Shown: positions 19,468 to 34,400, counted from the first letter of the stretch. The stretch is 64,000 nt of DNA from Notospermus geniculatus (GCA_002633025.1 NMRB01000014.1:848336-912335); one strand, 5' to 3'. Numbers and translations: made by a program. Notes: generated from the sequence alone by a model not told the origin.

Positions 19468-22400
19468 CTGAAAAGACACAAAGCACAAAAATACAAGTTA
19501 TCGTCATTTTATAGCAAATCGAAACATCGGAGTCAACTGTGGACTCCCATGTGGACGAGGCTGCACATCTCGCGAGAACTCCTCCTGCAAGTGAGAACGG
19601 GCAGAGGTGAAGAAGCGGGACTGCGGAACGAAGCCCCAATAGTCCAGAGCTCGCTGCAAAGAAAAAACATCAGGGAAAGCATTCATATTTCCTAAACGCT
19701 GCTTTGACGTAGGTGTAAATATTCATGGTAATGTTACTGGCACTATAAATCCACGTTAACGACGAGCTATCATCTCAGCCGGTGTGATGTATCAGCCGGA
19801 TGGGGCACAGGGCAGGAGGAACGGTCGGTATCTCAGAGCTATCGTAACGCCAAGATTGAATGAACGTATGGTATAATTAAATGCTCAATCATGGTCACTA
19901 TCAGTCAGACATCTCCGTGCGGCTAATCTGATATGACGTTTTCAATACCTCGTCATTCTGATGTGATGAAATCACAACCACAGCCTTCGCAGCCATGGTG
20001 TGAATTGTCGTGGGGGTAGGAACGACCAGAACTGTTCGCCGGTGGCAGAGGCAGCATTTTGATTATACTGCATCAATGCTCTCCGGTCTGATCGTTGCTG
20101 GCAGTGGGGAAGAAGGATCGGGTAAATCAATCATCTAACCGTATCGTCGCAAAACGAAAAGGTGGGACTTCTTTGATATCGGCAAAAATTGAACAACGTG
20201 TACTGGCGACAACTAATTTTGAACAAATGGATGGATGGATGGTCGATTCTGAAAGAGGGTTAAAGTAATCAAGCGTTATTTAGAAAAGAGATAATGAACT
20301 ATGAGGAACCTGGATGAAATTATCGGATATTGTATGAAAACTCATTATAGGTTGCTTCAACAGAGTGTAATGTACGTTCATAATATTTGAAGATCTTTCT
20401 ACAGGTTCTCCAGACGACAACCGGACAACGAGGTTTTCGTTGTTTTCAGTCTTTCTTCTTATTCAGACAGAGACAGTTTGGTAGATGGTTTAGAACACCA
20501 CCATGTCTGATATGCCAACAATGGTGTACCGGTACCGTTGATTCAACCTCGAGGATTTTGGTATGTGTCCACCTGACATCCCAAACTCTAGTGGGTTCGT
20601 TGTCCTTCGCCAAAGAAAAGGAGACAACACCGAAGATGGACTTCAAAACATTTTGGAGAATTCCTCCAACGCTTAAGTCTATTAAGAGGACACTTCTCTT
20701 TGGTGGCTCATTAAAATCCATAGCCAATAAGAATGGTGTTTACTCTTGATGATGGACAATTACTCAACACTAAAGACTAAGAGGACACTTCTGTTTGGTT
20801 GCTCATTAAAACCCACAGCCAATAAGAATGGTGTTTACTCTTGATGGACAGGCGAACGAACAACAACAGCCTTCCAGCAAAAAGGAAATGAGAAATATTT
20901 TATTGGCCCGGATCAGAACCTTTCAATTGCCGATGTCAAGTGCTTTCCTGTGTCAAATGATTATTCAAACAGCCCAAGTTTATTAAATACTTTCCATGTT
21001 GTATGCAAAGTGGGTTTTCAGAGTGCGATATTCAATTGAAGATGAGCAAGGCGCACTATTGGGATGACTTTTCGACACATCTTTGAGACCACCTTCTGCA
21101 GTGACAGCGGTAGCCCTACAAGATCTCTTGAGGCTTTGTCTTGCTTCTTTCAATTCCTTTCATTAGTATGCTCGTCATGTGTCAATGTAAGGTCGGGGAT
21201 CATAAATCTTAAAGGAAGAACTCCACGGAAACAAACAGAATTTCACGCACCGGATCCGCGGGCGTGACATTCTTTTGTGCGAATTAGTCAAGTCTCTCCA
21301 AAGGATATGGCGCTTCGTGCCTCAACTATGGAACTGATAACACAGGGCAAGACCTAATGTCTACTTTATGGCTGAAAATTTATATGATTGTCAATCTGAG
21401 GAGTGCTTCCACGATCATGCGCGTCCGAAATTGCGGGGAAGACGGACATGCGGATCGCTTGGCACTCACACAGATAAGGTCACTGGGGGAAGGGGGGGGC
21501 AATGTGGGTGGGATTTGGATGACCACCTTCTGTCATATCAATTCAGGTTAATGAATGAAAGTTGATTTAGGTATTAAGTAGGTATCAATCAAGAACTTTA
21601 ATATTCATTTCCTGAAACGTACCTTGGCGTGGTCATACAAAGTCTTCTTGTGAGGCTCAAGGTTTTATGCTTATAATTGACTAAAGCGTGAGGACGCCTA
21701 TTTTCGATGACTTACCGAAATCTCGCCTACAGTACATTTTGATGTTGACTTTCTTCCTACGTCCCTTACATTTTCCGCATTGTTTATCTGAAAAGGGAAT
21801 TAAGCAGAAAATGACAATTCGCAGTAACGGTGAAGAATGGACGACCGCGGACCAACGATTTTGCCAACTGCAGCCATCGCCTTTACTTCGTTTCAAAATA
21901 CGTATCGCTCACGGTCACGCCAAACCTGAGGCACACAGCATAAATCGGAGGTCGGAGAAGAGTGTGGAAGATAGTTCAGATGCACCTTCGTAAAGATTTC
22001 TTCTGTTAGTCAGGTAGAAATTGGCTTGAGACGTGAATATGAAAAGCGGCAGGCCAATTTTCAGATCTGTATCAGAAAAACTAAATACTTGGGAATTCGG
22101 GAAGCCGTTATCACAACATGGGAGTTGTGTACCTAAGATGTTTATCTGGGAGATGGAATTGATACTGCATCGATAGCGCAGCGCAGAAATATTCAGTTAT
22201 TAGCAAGATCAGATCTTTATCGTAATATCAAAAGTTTAGTTGCCCTGTCAGGTGAGTTTTGCTGCCTAGTCTGAAGGTTGCAATAGAATTGGCAACAAAT
22301 TTAGGATATATTCGTGTAGGCCGATTATATCAAGCAACTCGCATTCATGTTCCCTTTGAATAGGCTTAGATAGATGAAGATTCAATGGTCCTGCATTGTA

Positions 22401-25400
22401 AACATTGTATAATAATCTACGCATCGAATAGTACGTTTTTTTTCAATGAACTCTTCCCTACAAAGATATCAGAAAGAGTACGGCATGTGCAGTTGATGTA
22501 TGACCGATTTCCAAAGCACGCGAAAATTTGCTGTCTAAAAGTTTGCTCTCTACCCACAGAGCGGCGCTGTCTTCAAGCGGTGACGTATAAAACTGACGCC
22601 AGTCATTCCCTGTGCTTCAAGCATGTACGTTTGGCCATTTACTTACCATTTGGTCGAGGTACGCTTGGATATGGCCCAGGAGAAGTAGGTTTTGGGATTT
22701 CTGAAAGAAAACGAAGGGTGGATTGTCAAAATCGAATGAAGTTATCCAATCAAATTGATGAAGAAAGTTCATTAAGTGGGTTACAAACAATAATAGGGAA
22801 GGGACTCATTCAGGTGGATTCGAAAATGCTCAATTCTCAGTTCACTTCAATAGCTTTTAATTTATTGATGAAGTATACTTGCATGAGGTACCGACGTGCG
22901 GTACATTGATTAAGGATGGGTTAAAGGAGCACGGTATTGGATCTCAAATGCGTTATTTGACTGCCGACGTAGAGGGAGCCACCTAGCGGCAGTAATACGA
23001 ACTACAGAAATGCATTACAAAATGTACGGAGGAAATCGGGTCAACTCGCCAATACGTCGTTAGTCCCTGCGTTGGAGAGTGGCACAGTGGCGCCGGCTGT
23101 CGAGAAAAAGTGGCAATACCGTGCTCCTTTAATGTACGTGGCATGTCACATGTATGTGCATCGTTGTTGAGTCGCATGCGTCTGCCCAGTTTTATTGAAA
23201 ACGAGGCTCCGGAAATGTTCCCCAACGGACGAGCGAATCGAAACGGGGAATGAGGGCGATGCGGTCAGTTAACAGGGGATTGGGGATACAACGAGTGCTG
23301 GGAATCGTGTATATACGTATATAATTCTAGTTTTATATTCATTATTCTCCGAAGAATTATACGAATTCAAAATTGTCGTACTGTTGTTGAATGAATTTCG
23401 TATGGAACTATAGACTATCTTTGGCTACATCATTTTGTTCGAGTTAAAGTAAATCGTTCACCGTCAACCTCCCGTTTTTAGTTTTTTTTGTCCCACGGGA
23501 TCACCTGAAACCAGTCTAGGCCGATTTAAAGACCGTGACTGTCTTCTTTGGATTTTACTTCCCAACATTGATACCGTAACCCAAGATGTTACCATTCGTT
23601 ATCGACTCGGAGAGTTTGTGACTAAACGGGATGCACCCAACGCGAACGATTTGCTTTAAGTGAGTGTTAGATGCTTGAAAATGCATACCAGCATCCAATT
23701 AGTAGTTGTCGTCTAAGTACACCCTTGATAGAAGAGACAAATAGCATGGGATGCACCGTCATGCAAACATCAACTCTAGATTTGCGTCACGAACCTTCTA
23801 AACTAAGACCTGTTCTTGAGTTTTTTATGCAGAATTTGGATGAAAGAACAAACGAAGTTCTGTTTGTAGAGGCCGTTGAAGATAGAAGAATATAAAGTGA
23901 AGCAATTTGAACAATTTAACATGCGATTTAACCCGATTTGGGCTTAAAGGCAAAGAAAAAACAGAGTACACGGGGAATCAATATTAGATGAAAGCTTCCG
24001 AGAATTCAGGGTTTGGTGACACTTTGTGTCTTGGAAACAGACTCAATTAGGTGAGAGAGAAACACAGTGAGAGATTTTTTACCAACTTACAGCGTCTGAG
24101 AAGGGATTTGGGTTTTCATACGACCGAAATGTAGGGAAATAAGTCCTGTAAATGATATTTTAAAGTTCATTTTCGTTGTTTTAAATGTTATCTTTCCAGC
24201 AAAGCCTTGTGTCGTTGTGTAAGTGGATATTATCATGACTTTAATGTAAAGTGTTCGGTACAGGACTTAACCCTTTCTGATTCATGCAGTATTCAGGCGT
24301 GGACAGGTCATGCCTTACCGCCAACGTGCAAATAAGGTATTATAAACTAACTTGTTGGGTTTGGGTTCAATATTTTACCGGCATCATTCTTGTTTTTCGT
24401 TTCTGGAAAAGTAGGTGCAGATTTAGAACTTGTTTTGATTTGATTTCGTGAAAGGACTAGAAGCCTTTTCATGCATTTTATTAGCGAATGTGCAAGATGC
24501 CTGGGAATTGAAGCGTGCATGCTGTGTTGGCGTAATGATGATGTAGTGTACATGTACATGCATTTTTAGCAACTAGGCCTACATGCTTTAGACTCTCATG
24601 CAAGTTCATTCTTTGGGCACGTTTCGACCTTACCACGCCCTGGCATGCCTGGGCAGCAGAGGTCATTCGCCTCATGCTGTGCATGCACAAACACTTGACC
24701 TCTCCCTACCTCATTCTGGTTCCAGACCTCACCGGTAGGACTTAAGAAGATTGTTAGCACCTGTCGTGCACAATCACCTGATTGGCCGAAAAGCAACCGA
24801 TGAACAACGCCTTGATTGGTTGACAAACCAATGATTGTTCTTTTGTTAAATGAGAGCGGCCAATCACGAAGGTATTTTTCATCGGCTGTTTTCACGTGAT
24901 AATGGCCGACGGACACTACCGATTTCAGTGTTTAGTACTACCACTACCAGTAAAGCGGCCCATACACGATCAATATTATTGCACAATATGAGGATCAAAA
25001 TGGGCAATAGTATTGCCAATCTTCTTCTATCCATCATACCAGAAGCACACGCCCCTATTTTGGGGCTCATATTGTGCAATAATATTGATCGTTTATGGGC
25101 CACTTAACCAATTACATGTACTTCATTTCATGCCTTAAGCGGCCTATCCACGTGCAATATTATTGCAAAATATGAGGATCAAAATGGGCAATATTATTGC
25201 CAATCTTTCTCCCATCCATTACGCCAAAAGCACATGACACCGATATTGTACAATAATATTGTACCGTGGAACAACCGCTTTAGATTTGTCCTTTACACCC
25301 TTATTGTTGTCACACCGACAACCATGTCGTATTTCCAACTGACAAAACTCACAGGATTTCTTTGTTCTTTGGTCATTTGCAGCATTATTGAGAAAAAAAT

Positions 25401-28400
25401 AAGATTGTGTCGCCGATCGAACTCAACTTCGATCATCACGAACGGACCAATACAGTTGAGATGACAAAGCGTTCATCATCGGATCATAGCCGATGTCTGG
25501 TGAGATTGGTCCAGATTTCTGGACACTTTATTGCCCCAGAACTAGACGTCATCTAAAAAGAAGGCGCTGCAAATTCACCACACAGCTCCACGGTTAATTT
25601 ACTCGCCTGTTTCACCGATGATCACCACAATAGATTTTGATCGGGAATCTTTCAGATAGCTAGCACTCAAATATAACCCACCTCGCGGCTATTGCGACAA
25701 TTGCTAGCCTCCAGGCGATAATCTAGCGTGTAATAGCACGGTCCGGCGGTTCAGTTAGCTGATATCGAGCGACAACAGTGTAATTCGGCTGCCAATGTGG
25801 GCGGTGTTGTCGACAGGTCGCACAATATCACTTGACGCGATGGCTGATTGCAAATCATCTATCAAAAATAGATAGATTTTAGGTGAATCAACACCACTTA
25901 ACGCATTCAAACATGGAAGTGAGGCTCTGTGCAGCATGTGGCTGATGAAGTTAACCCGTTAGCACACCGTTAGTACTAACCATACTAACCCGTTAGTATG
26001 GTACTTAAATCGATTTAGGTATGATACCTAATTCCTAGCATGTGGTTGGTTGATTTAGGTATGGTACCTAATTCTATTTAGGTATGATACCTAAATGGAG
26101 ACTTTTGTCCACTCCGGCCTACGATACACGTGAGAAGCTAAATCATTTGCTGGACAAAGTATTCTCCTGTGTTTTCTCGTTCAGATGTCTTAAAAAAACA
26201 GGACATGACTGTTGGTTTTTGTATTCGGTGCCAATCGTGGACTTTTGTGTGTGTGTGAAAACACCTCATTACTGTGGACACACCCGCGCTGAAGAGTATG
26301 TCCCTAATTGGAAACCTACAAAATGACAAAACATTCGGGGTCAATGTAGTTTGCAGGTAATGACCCCACTTAATGAGTAGGATCGCACGCAATGTCCACG
26401 GTTAAACGATTTGAGACGGCCATAGGCCTAGTTCTATTCCGACCAACTGGGGACACACGGCCATACATAGTGTACACGTAATCACGTACTTCATGCGTGT
26501 CCCCATTTATGTAGTATACCACAGCACGGCATGTCCCCATTCGACACATGATAGACGCATCGTGTGCTGGGACACACACGGAGGGATCCAACCCGCCCGA
26601 GTCGGATGCTCTATGTTGTCGAGCATGTTTTGATGCCAATACCTTGCAAACATTTCTCTTAACAGATTCCCTTGTATTATCTCTTCCTCTTGGCGATTCG
26701 TGAACAGAACGGAAAAATCTAAGACAGGCTAATTTCAACCGAATCAAGTGTATCTTAAATGACCACGGACGAGAAAAGGAATCGATTTCGTATCTTCAGG
26801 GTTAGTTCCGTCATAAATATCAAAGCTCCTATTCAACATTGGCTAAATGAGTTTACATTCAGCCGTGAAATAGATAATTCATTTAGTGTTTACGTCCAAC
26901 GAACGTCTGATCAAATCTGTAATCATGTCTCAACTCCTGTTTTCACCTGAGGCAGATTATGCCGATGTACACTCGGCACAAGTTTCCCAACAGCATGTTT
27001 GCTTCAGAAGGTATAGATCGTTCTTTTGATAGAGGATTCACTTGGTAAGGGTTATCGTGGCGAAGGAAGGAGGAGTGCATCTGGGGTCATCAGGAGGTCG
27101 CTAGATGACCGTCAAGAGATAACGAGGTTCAGACCCTCACAACGCTCAGCCACCTTAGCTAATCGCGATAAATATACCGTCCCTTCTGCTGTGATCGATT
27201 TAGAAGAAGTTATTGACATTAGCCCTCTCAAAGACTAAACCGATCACACTCAACAACCCGAGAGTAAAGATCACTGTTGTATCTGTCGCTGTTCCCGTAT
27301 GTCAGTCTTGCCCTGCAAATGACTGACGACATAAGCCGCGACATGAGAATTGGGGACACGCACACGCACACGCACACACGCAAATACAAACACAAACACA
27401 AACAGCTGGGACCTTATTCACGAAGTCCCCGCAACTCTACGGAGTGCCTAAACTATTTTACATTTGCGGACGACCTTTTGTTCACTATCAGCCTGACAAA
27501 GGATTTGGGCGTACCCTTAAAAGTTACGGGGGGGGGGTTGTGAATAAGGTCCCTGATCTATTTTCAAGCGTTTCCCCAAACAATAGGGGGCACTGAGCAT
27601 CAGATACACCGACATACGTAAAGCCTGCAACAGCGAGCCTCCCGGAGTCTATCACTGCGGTGCGAACTGGTCCGAGCAGTTGAACACGTTATCAGAGAAA
27701 ACTGCACCAAAAAGGGTTCTTTCGGACGATGTTCAGTAGCTGTTTGATGGCCACGATACCATCAGAACGTTTAGAAATAGTCTCATCAGGGAATCTATCG
27801 ATAGGGGATCAAGTGCGGCAAGTGTCATCGACACGTCTCTCGTTTGATTAATCCCCAATCCTCGCCATCACCATAAGGAGCTTGGGCCGTGACGTTCTCC
27901 GTCTGGCTGCGAGCTCCGGTCCCGCTAAGTGCTTCGCAATCCCGTGCTTAATACTCAAGGACGAAAAGAAGACCACTTTTAACAAAGCCTCGGGCAGTTC
28001 AGCCTGTCTTTCAACTCGGAACGTTATATATGCTAAATTGTTGTTCATTAATTATCGACACCAATACCCTCTTGCCCTGTCTGGGATCGTGAACGGCGCA
28101 GAACCAACGCTGCAAGTGTGGCATCTGGCAGTGTTTCCGTCTGTCAGTGTTTCCCCTTGTTATTTGGGAAACGCTGGCAGATTGATCAACACTTTTTTTG
28201 TGTGTCCTCTATTGTCAGGTCGCAGCATACTCCGTCAGACAATAGTAGGGGAACCCTCACAGATGGAGAACATTCAAAAACGTTACACCGAGACATCTCA
28301 CAATTTCCTCCGCCAGGTGACGCCTCCGCGATGCTCTGGCTCGCGGAGGCGTCACCTGGCGGAGAAAATTGGACATTTCATTGACTTAACACGAGCACAC

Positions 28401-31400
28401 TGTTAACATCAGACATCTTTGGGTAAACCACACAAAATACGACAATAACTCAGTAAAGTACGGCATAAGATGGTTACTTACTAACGCAAGGTGCGATGGG
28501 TGATCTGCTCTGTTGGTAGCCCTTTGCACATCTGTTACAGGAAACTCCTGTGACGCCATCTTTGCACGGACACTGTCCCGTCGTTTGGTTGCACGTTTTT
28601 CCTAGAGCTCCAACAGGATGGCAGTCGCAGGCTGGAAAAGAGGAGACGGAAAAAATTAAAATGTGCTGATAGGANGCCGGTGGCGCCGGCTGTCGACAGA
28701 AAGATGCAATACAGTGGTCCTTTAACACGAGCACACTGTTAACATCAGACATCTTTGGGTAAACCACACAAAATACGATAATAACTCAGTAAAGTACGAC
28801 ATAAGATGGTTACTTACTAACGCAAGGTGCGATGGGTGATCTGCTCTGTTGGTAGCCCTTTGCACATCTGTTACAGGAAACTCCTGTGACGCCATCTTTG
28901 CACGGACACTGTCCCGTCGTTTGGTTGCACGTTTTTCCTAGAGCTCCAACAGGATGGCAGTCGCAGGCTGGAAAAGAGGAGACGGAAAAAATTAAAATGT
29001 GCTGATAGGAAAACGTACGAGATGGTCCCGTTCACTGAAGGTAATGTGCCGACCGGTCTCACTACACAGTTTATGGTAACACAGCACTGTTTTACTGGGT
29101 TCCAAAAAGAAACGAAGCAAGACATGTGGTTGCTCGATGTTTTGGCAGCCGCCACTGCGGGGTTGCACTCAAGGCACAAATAATGTACTTTTACACCTTT
29201 CTTTACATGACTCATCGAGTCATTGTTTTCCCTTTGTAAAAATGAATGGCGAACTCTGTTTTCCGACAAAACATCCCATTGTTCACGTCGGGTTCTCCCA
29301 CAAGATGCCCCCGACGACCTTCAGTGGATCAAGCCAACGGTTACGCGCAGTCTCATCCCTCGTTGAGATCAACCATGTCCGTGATGCAAATCCCTCCACT
29401 ACATCTTAATTATTTGAACAAAAGATTACGACCGTCGCACTCCATGTCAATTTCACAAGATGCTATCTTCCTGAACAAAGACCATTGTCTCTTAAACCCT
29501 TTTGCAAATAAACCCCAGGTTTTTAGATGCTGAATAAAGATTTGTCGGATCATTTCTGAATCACTTCACCATCTGGTATTGCGATCAATCTTTCCAAGAT
29601 ATCGCTTTAATTCCTTATTGTCTTTTTTCGATCGTGTCATATCGAGGAGAAGTTTTGGCCCACTCCGCCCTTTACTTCCGTAGTATCTTTTTACGGGATT
29701 CCAGTACCACGGGCCGGATCGTTCCCAGCATCTACCATCTCATCACCGGCAGCACAGAACACTCTGTCCAGGTGAGAATAGCATGTGCCACGCAGGACCA
29801 AGAAGCACCAGTAAATCATTGCATGGATTTACGCTCATGACGATACTTAACTTATCTATAAAAATGACTCGTCTGCGAATTTCCCCTGGGACGCAGATAA
29901 CGTTCACCACTCGTGGCAATTGACGAGATTTACCGTGGATATCTCGGCTATTCTAACGATTAACGGCTGATAGATGAATGGCAATGATGGAAGGTGGTAT
30001 TTGGGTGACGAATCAACGTTTCACAAGAGTTTGATGATTAAATGGATACGTCGACCCGTTGGTTTACCTGACACAGCGGACAATTCATTACTTGCGGTTC
30101 GTATGCACTGAAGATTGAGGTAAACGGCGATCAAATGGCCAGGCTGGGGCCTGTTGATGAGAAAAGGAGTTGACGACCCTGATTCGAATACCTCGGACGC
30201 GCCCCACAATGCGAATCATTCAGTTGATTACTCAGCGTCAAATCTCGACAGAAATTTTTATAATTTGCCTGAAGTAAATCGTTAACAAACTGATAATTTT
30301 GTAACGTCTATCAACTGGGACTCCAGGTCATCGCTATGACTACAGCGCCACCCAACGTCTTTTTCAACTACGACTCAAGATCATCCTGACGACTGCAGCG
30401 CCGCCCAACGTCTTTCTCAACTACGACTCAAGATCTCATCGCAAAGAAGATATCACGTCTTTGGATGGAAGGGCGACTACTTGTAATCAACACATTCTTC
30501 TTCGGCTGCTTTTCGCCAATACGTGATAATGGGCGAAAGGCGTTACCGATCTCAGTACATGTATTTACTCCCACCGGTGAAATGAAGTACGGAGCGACAC
30601 CGTGTGGGAGGAGTAGCTTTGATTGTTTTGAAAGCTCTCAGTGCGAAAGTGGTATACAGATCTGCACTTACCATTGGCACATTCCTTTAGCAACAAAGGA
30701 ACTAGAGTTTCTTTTGAAAATACACGAACAACTGCTTTCATATTTGGAAATACCTGATACATTTCGGGTCATATTTCGCAAGCAGACGTTAATTGTGGTA
30801 AAGGTGCCTGTATTGAGCAAATCCGCTGAGGGCTGTGTACATATGGTGTTTGTCAAGAGTCCCGTTTTTGGCGAATAAAGGTTGAATATAAGTTATTCAG
30901 TTAAAGTTCTTTTCATCAATCGTTTAAATAATCTTACGTTTGAGTAAAACCATCAATAATGTGGGATTTGTAAATGTTAGCACTGCCAAAAACTTTGTTA
31001 TTGTTTCAAGTAAACAGCTAAAATGCTTGTTGTTTGTAATAATAAAGTCCAAATGCTTTGCCTTTTGTTCACCGACAACTTGAGATGAAGGCAAAAGCAA
31101 TGATTAATCCGGTCAATTCAATTTGAAGGAAATTGATTTTGGTTCCTGCTTTGCCACCGAGCGAAAAGCAAACAAACAGAATTCATTGACATCATGTCCA
31201 CTTCTGTGCAGTGGGAAAGTTTGACCGCGTTCCGAGGGGTCTACTTCCGGTTTCCCGTATTTTTCAAACTGTAGAAGAATCTACAAGATATCCAAATGTA
31301 TTTGTTGACGTGCTCAGGAAAGCTGCGTCGTTACGGCTCGTTCTGAACGAAAATGGATACGCAGCCAATGCATTGTCAGGTGAACAATGCACATAGCACG

Positions 31401-34400
31401 GAAATTCAGAAGTTACAAACTCCATCTAAAGGAATTTGTGATGACGTTGACACCATGTTAGTTGTTCGGTCGGCGTCGTTCTTGACGAAGCAGCAACATG
31501 TACGACGTAGGGCTTGATCGACATTATCCTTGCCCTGAAAACCCCTCCTGAAAACGCGGATGTTGTTGCTGAAGTTAAATCTTCTGCAACCTTCGCTCCA
31601 TTCGTGGTCAGAAAGCGCTGTTTCGATCTATTGTTGCATTTCCTGAGAAGTTGACATGAACAATTTCTTCCAGAAATGTCTTGACGAGTGCCCGGAAGTG
31701 AAAGTCAGGGCACGAAATGAGCTGAAACAACTTACGTGTTCAGTTCACGTCCGATTGTTTCCAACTTTATGCAAAATTCAGCAACTTTAGAATAATTTGA
31801 GCCAATTGAACAAGAATTGCAAGCAGTTAAACTGCAGAAGGAGATGGACCAAGGTCAGCCGGAAGCAACGTTTGCAAAGAATAGGCCAATGAACACTCTG
31901 GCATGCCATTTCCAAACACAGCGCGTGCATGGTTTCATGGATTGTTTTAGTGGTTTCCCAAAGGAATTCAAATGACTTTCCATCAGGAAGTGAAGGGGTC
32001 AGTTAGTTAGTTCGGTATTAGAAATGCATCCGTTCGTTGTCATTTGAACACTTTATCAAACTTCGGCTCGGCCCTTAATACTGTCCTTTTATCGAACTTT
32101 TGTGATAAATCTAAATCAAAGCAAACCAAACTTCTGTCTTTCACTTCAAGCGCTTGCGCCAACTGTCGAGACCGAATGCCCAGTCTGAAATCCACACAAT
32201 AATTGCCATTTCTTTGCCTGTCATATTTGACTTGACGTTGTAAGTCATTAATACCGCGAGAAATCACGAGATTTCCAGTTGGTGACAGTCTCCGTCGAGG
32301 GAAGTGACGTGATTAGTTGGCGTACAACACTGAACTTGACATTCATTCAGCATTTCATGGAAAATCAGACTATCGATGATACGTGACTGGCAGGTTATGA
32401 TTTTCTGTCAATTTACCGACAGGTTACGGCCGGGGGACCCGTCTCTATGGAGCACGGTGTCAGGGCTATCAACAATTTGTTGCTTATTATCGAATAGCAT
32501 GAACCCCTTGGGAAATTCCGACGTAAATTTGAAACGTGCACGCCGTAGGGCTGGTGTCAAGTCATCTCATTTGCTGAACCGGGTATGTAACCTCGGCATC
32601 GTTTTACCAACGACAGCAATATGGAGTGTCGTGTCCAACCTCACTGAGTCGTTTACAGTCTGAGGTGGCTAAAAAGAAGCTCGGGAACATGTCAACATCC
32701 TTACGAGCAGCAGTAGGCTACCAGTAGACAAAAGTGCCGTCTCGACAATAGCGGGTGTAGGCTACCTGCTGTAAAACCGAGTGACTTACCTGGAGTCTCA
32801 TCAGCTAAATCAGAGAGACAGGCCTACACCACCACGGCTTCTACTCAGATGGCGACTTTTGTACTTCATGTAGTTCGACAGAAAAGGAAACCGGGGCTTT
32901 GTGACCAAATGGCTACGACAGAATGCAACTCATCAGTGTACTGATATGACCGAGCAAATTCGTCATTCTCAGAAAAAAAACGATGCTAGTCTACCAGACA
33001 GAGCTAACCTGAGCTTACTTTTATCACTATTCACTTCACGGACGCAAAGCCACTCCAAGTCCCGTCATAGCAGTTATCAACCGCAGATAAGACTGCGCTG
33101 TTGCTAACCGACAGTGGCATGGCCATTGAATGGTGATGGGATGGCTGCCGGTCAGCACATCCAACTTGTCATTTGATGTTATTTCCAATCTTTGGATATT
33201 GCACTCATCCTTAATTGAGTAGACACTGACAAGCTTTATTAGTTCACACTGACCATTGCCTTTGCATGGGCGTGAGTCACCCTAGACTGTTTCAAGAATC
33301 CTTTCGCCGTCAACCACTTAGACGAACACGTTGGGCGGTGGCTTACAACAACGTAGCCAACTGCAAGACAAAGCTTCTGATGCAACAAGTTGACGAGTTT
33401 GCCGATACGTTGAATGAAAATGGCAACGTTGGCCCATGATCTGTCATGATGGCTACGATGTGGTACGGGGTAGCAAGGCCTTCTCGTGGCTCAAAGCAAC
33501 TTGGTCGTCCCTCCCATTAAGAGCAACAGAGAGTGCATGGAGCGCAACTTCATTCACCTACGCCCTATTGATTTCTGATCTCTTTAGCATCACAGACGTA
33601 CCACCTGTCTCTTCATTGCCTTTAAATGGCCATCAAGCTATCATCAGTCGTTGATAAGCTGTCTTATCCCCGTCGATGGCCCTCGGTCATGTCAACATCA
33701 CTTTAAGGTCGACAAGTAACGCCTATCATGACGAATTACAGCGCCGTTGACCGGTACATTGTGTGATATTTACGCCGGGTTGAATATTTGAACGTATTTG
33801 ATTTGGACAAGGAATACTTTCTTGCCTTCATTTATTGGTGAGCTTTCATCCAGCGATACGAAAGCTCTGTGTATTACAGGCTATTGAGTGTTACTTGCGC
33901 TAACATGAAAGTGGGGACTAGTGCTGGCAAAAAAAGTCCCTTGAAGTTTAATGGTAAATGATTTACATCAAAAATTCGTTGATAAAAAACATATCCTGTA
34001 AACATGCAGATTGCTCTTTCATATTTGATCCATTCTTGGAATATCGTTGGACCACACAATCTTGGCAGATACAAACCAATTGTGTACCAACGACCTGACG
34101 TTTCGAACATGACCTATCATACGCCAGCGAATTTTAGTTGCCTACCCCGACATGTTAGCAATAATGTAACAGTTCGTAGTTAAATCAGTGAAAAGCTCGT
34201 GTTTGGTTTACTTTTGACAAGTTGTGGAAATTCGAAAACGAATCCGTGATCAGAAAGAATGGAGATACATTAGACTGGGAAGAACTTCACGTCACGGTCA
34301 CGCGGGTCCGTGAGGAGAAGAAAACCAGTCTACATAATTTGTGAATATTGCCCAGGTGGATCTTGATGGCTTTTCTCGCAATCTAGGCTAGGGAAGGGTC

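Larger units (their letters stand above)
27308..27600. repeat. Interrupted copy of a dispersed repeat (relatives at 28147-28276 and 63541-63672)
   Basis: GCCGCGACATGAGAATTGGG and GATCTATTTTCAAGCGTTTC with CCAAACAATAGGGGG correspond to consecutive parts of the 63.6-kb copy. Between them lie a CA-rich run (about 27357-27400) and a MITE (27408-27553). Confidence 0.6.

Noticed and set aside
22385-22909. 174-codon open frame in a netrin intron
   Set aside because: No recognisable domain, ordinary intron composition, and no splice or neighbour support.
30465-30878. 137-codon open frame in a netrin intron
   Set aside because: No family recognised. Its first part resembles the non-coding sequence near 24880-24950, so it is more likely a decayed repeat.
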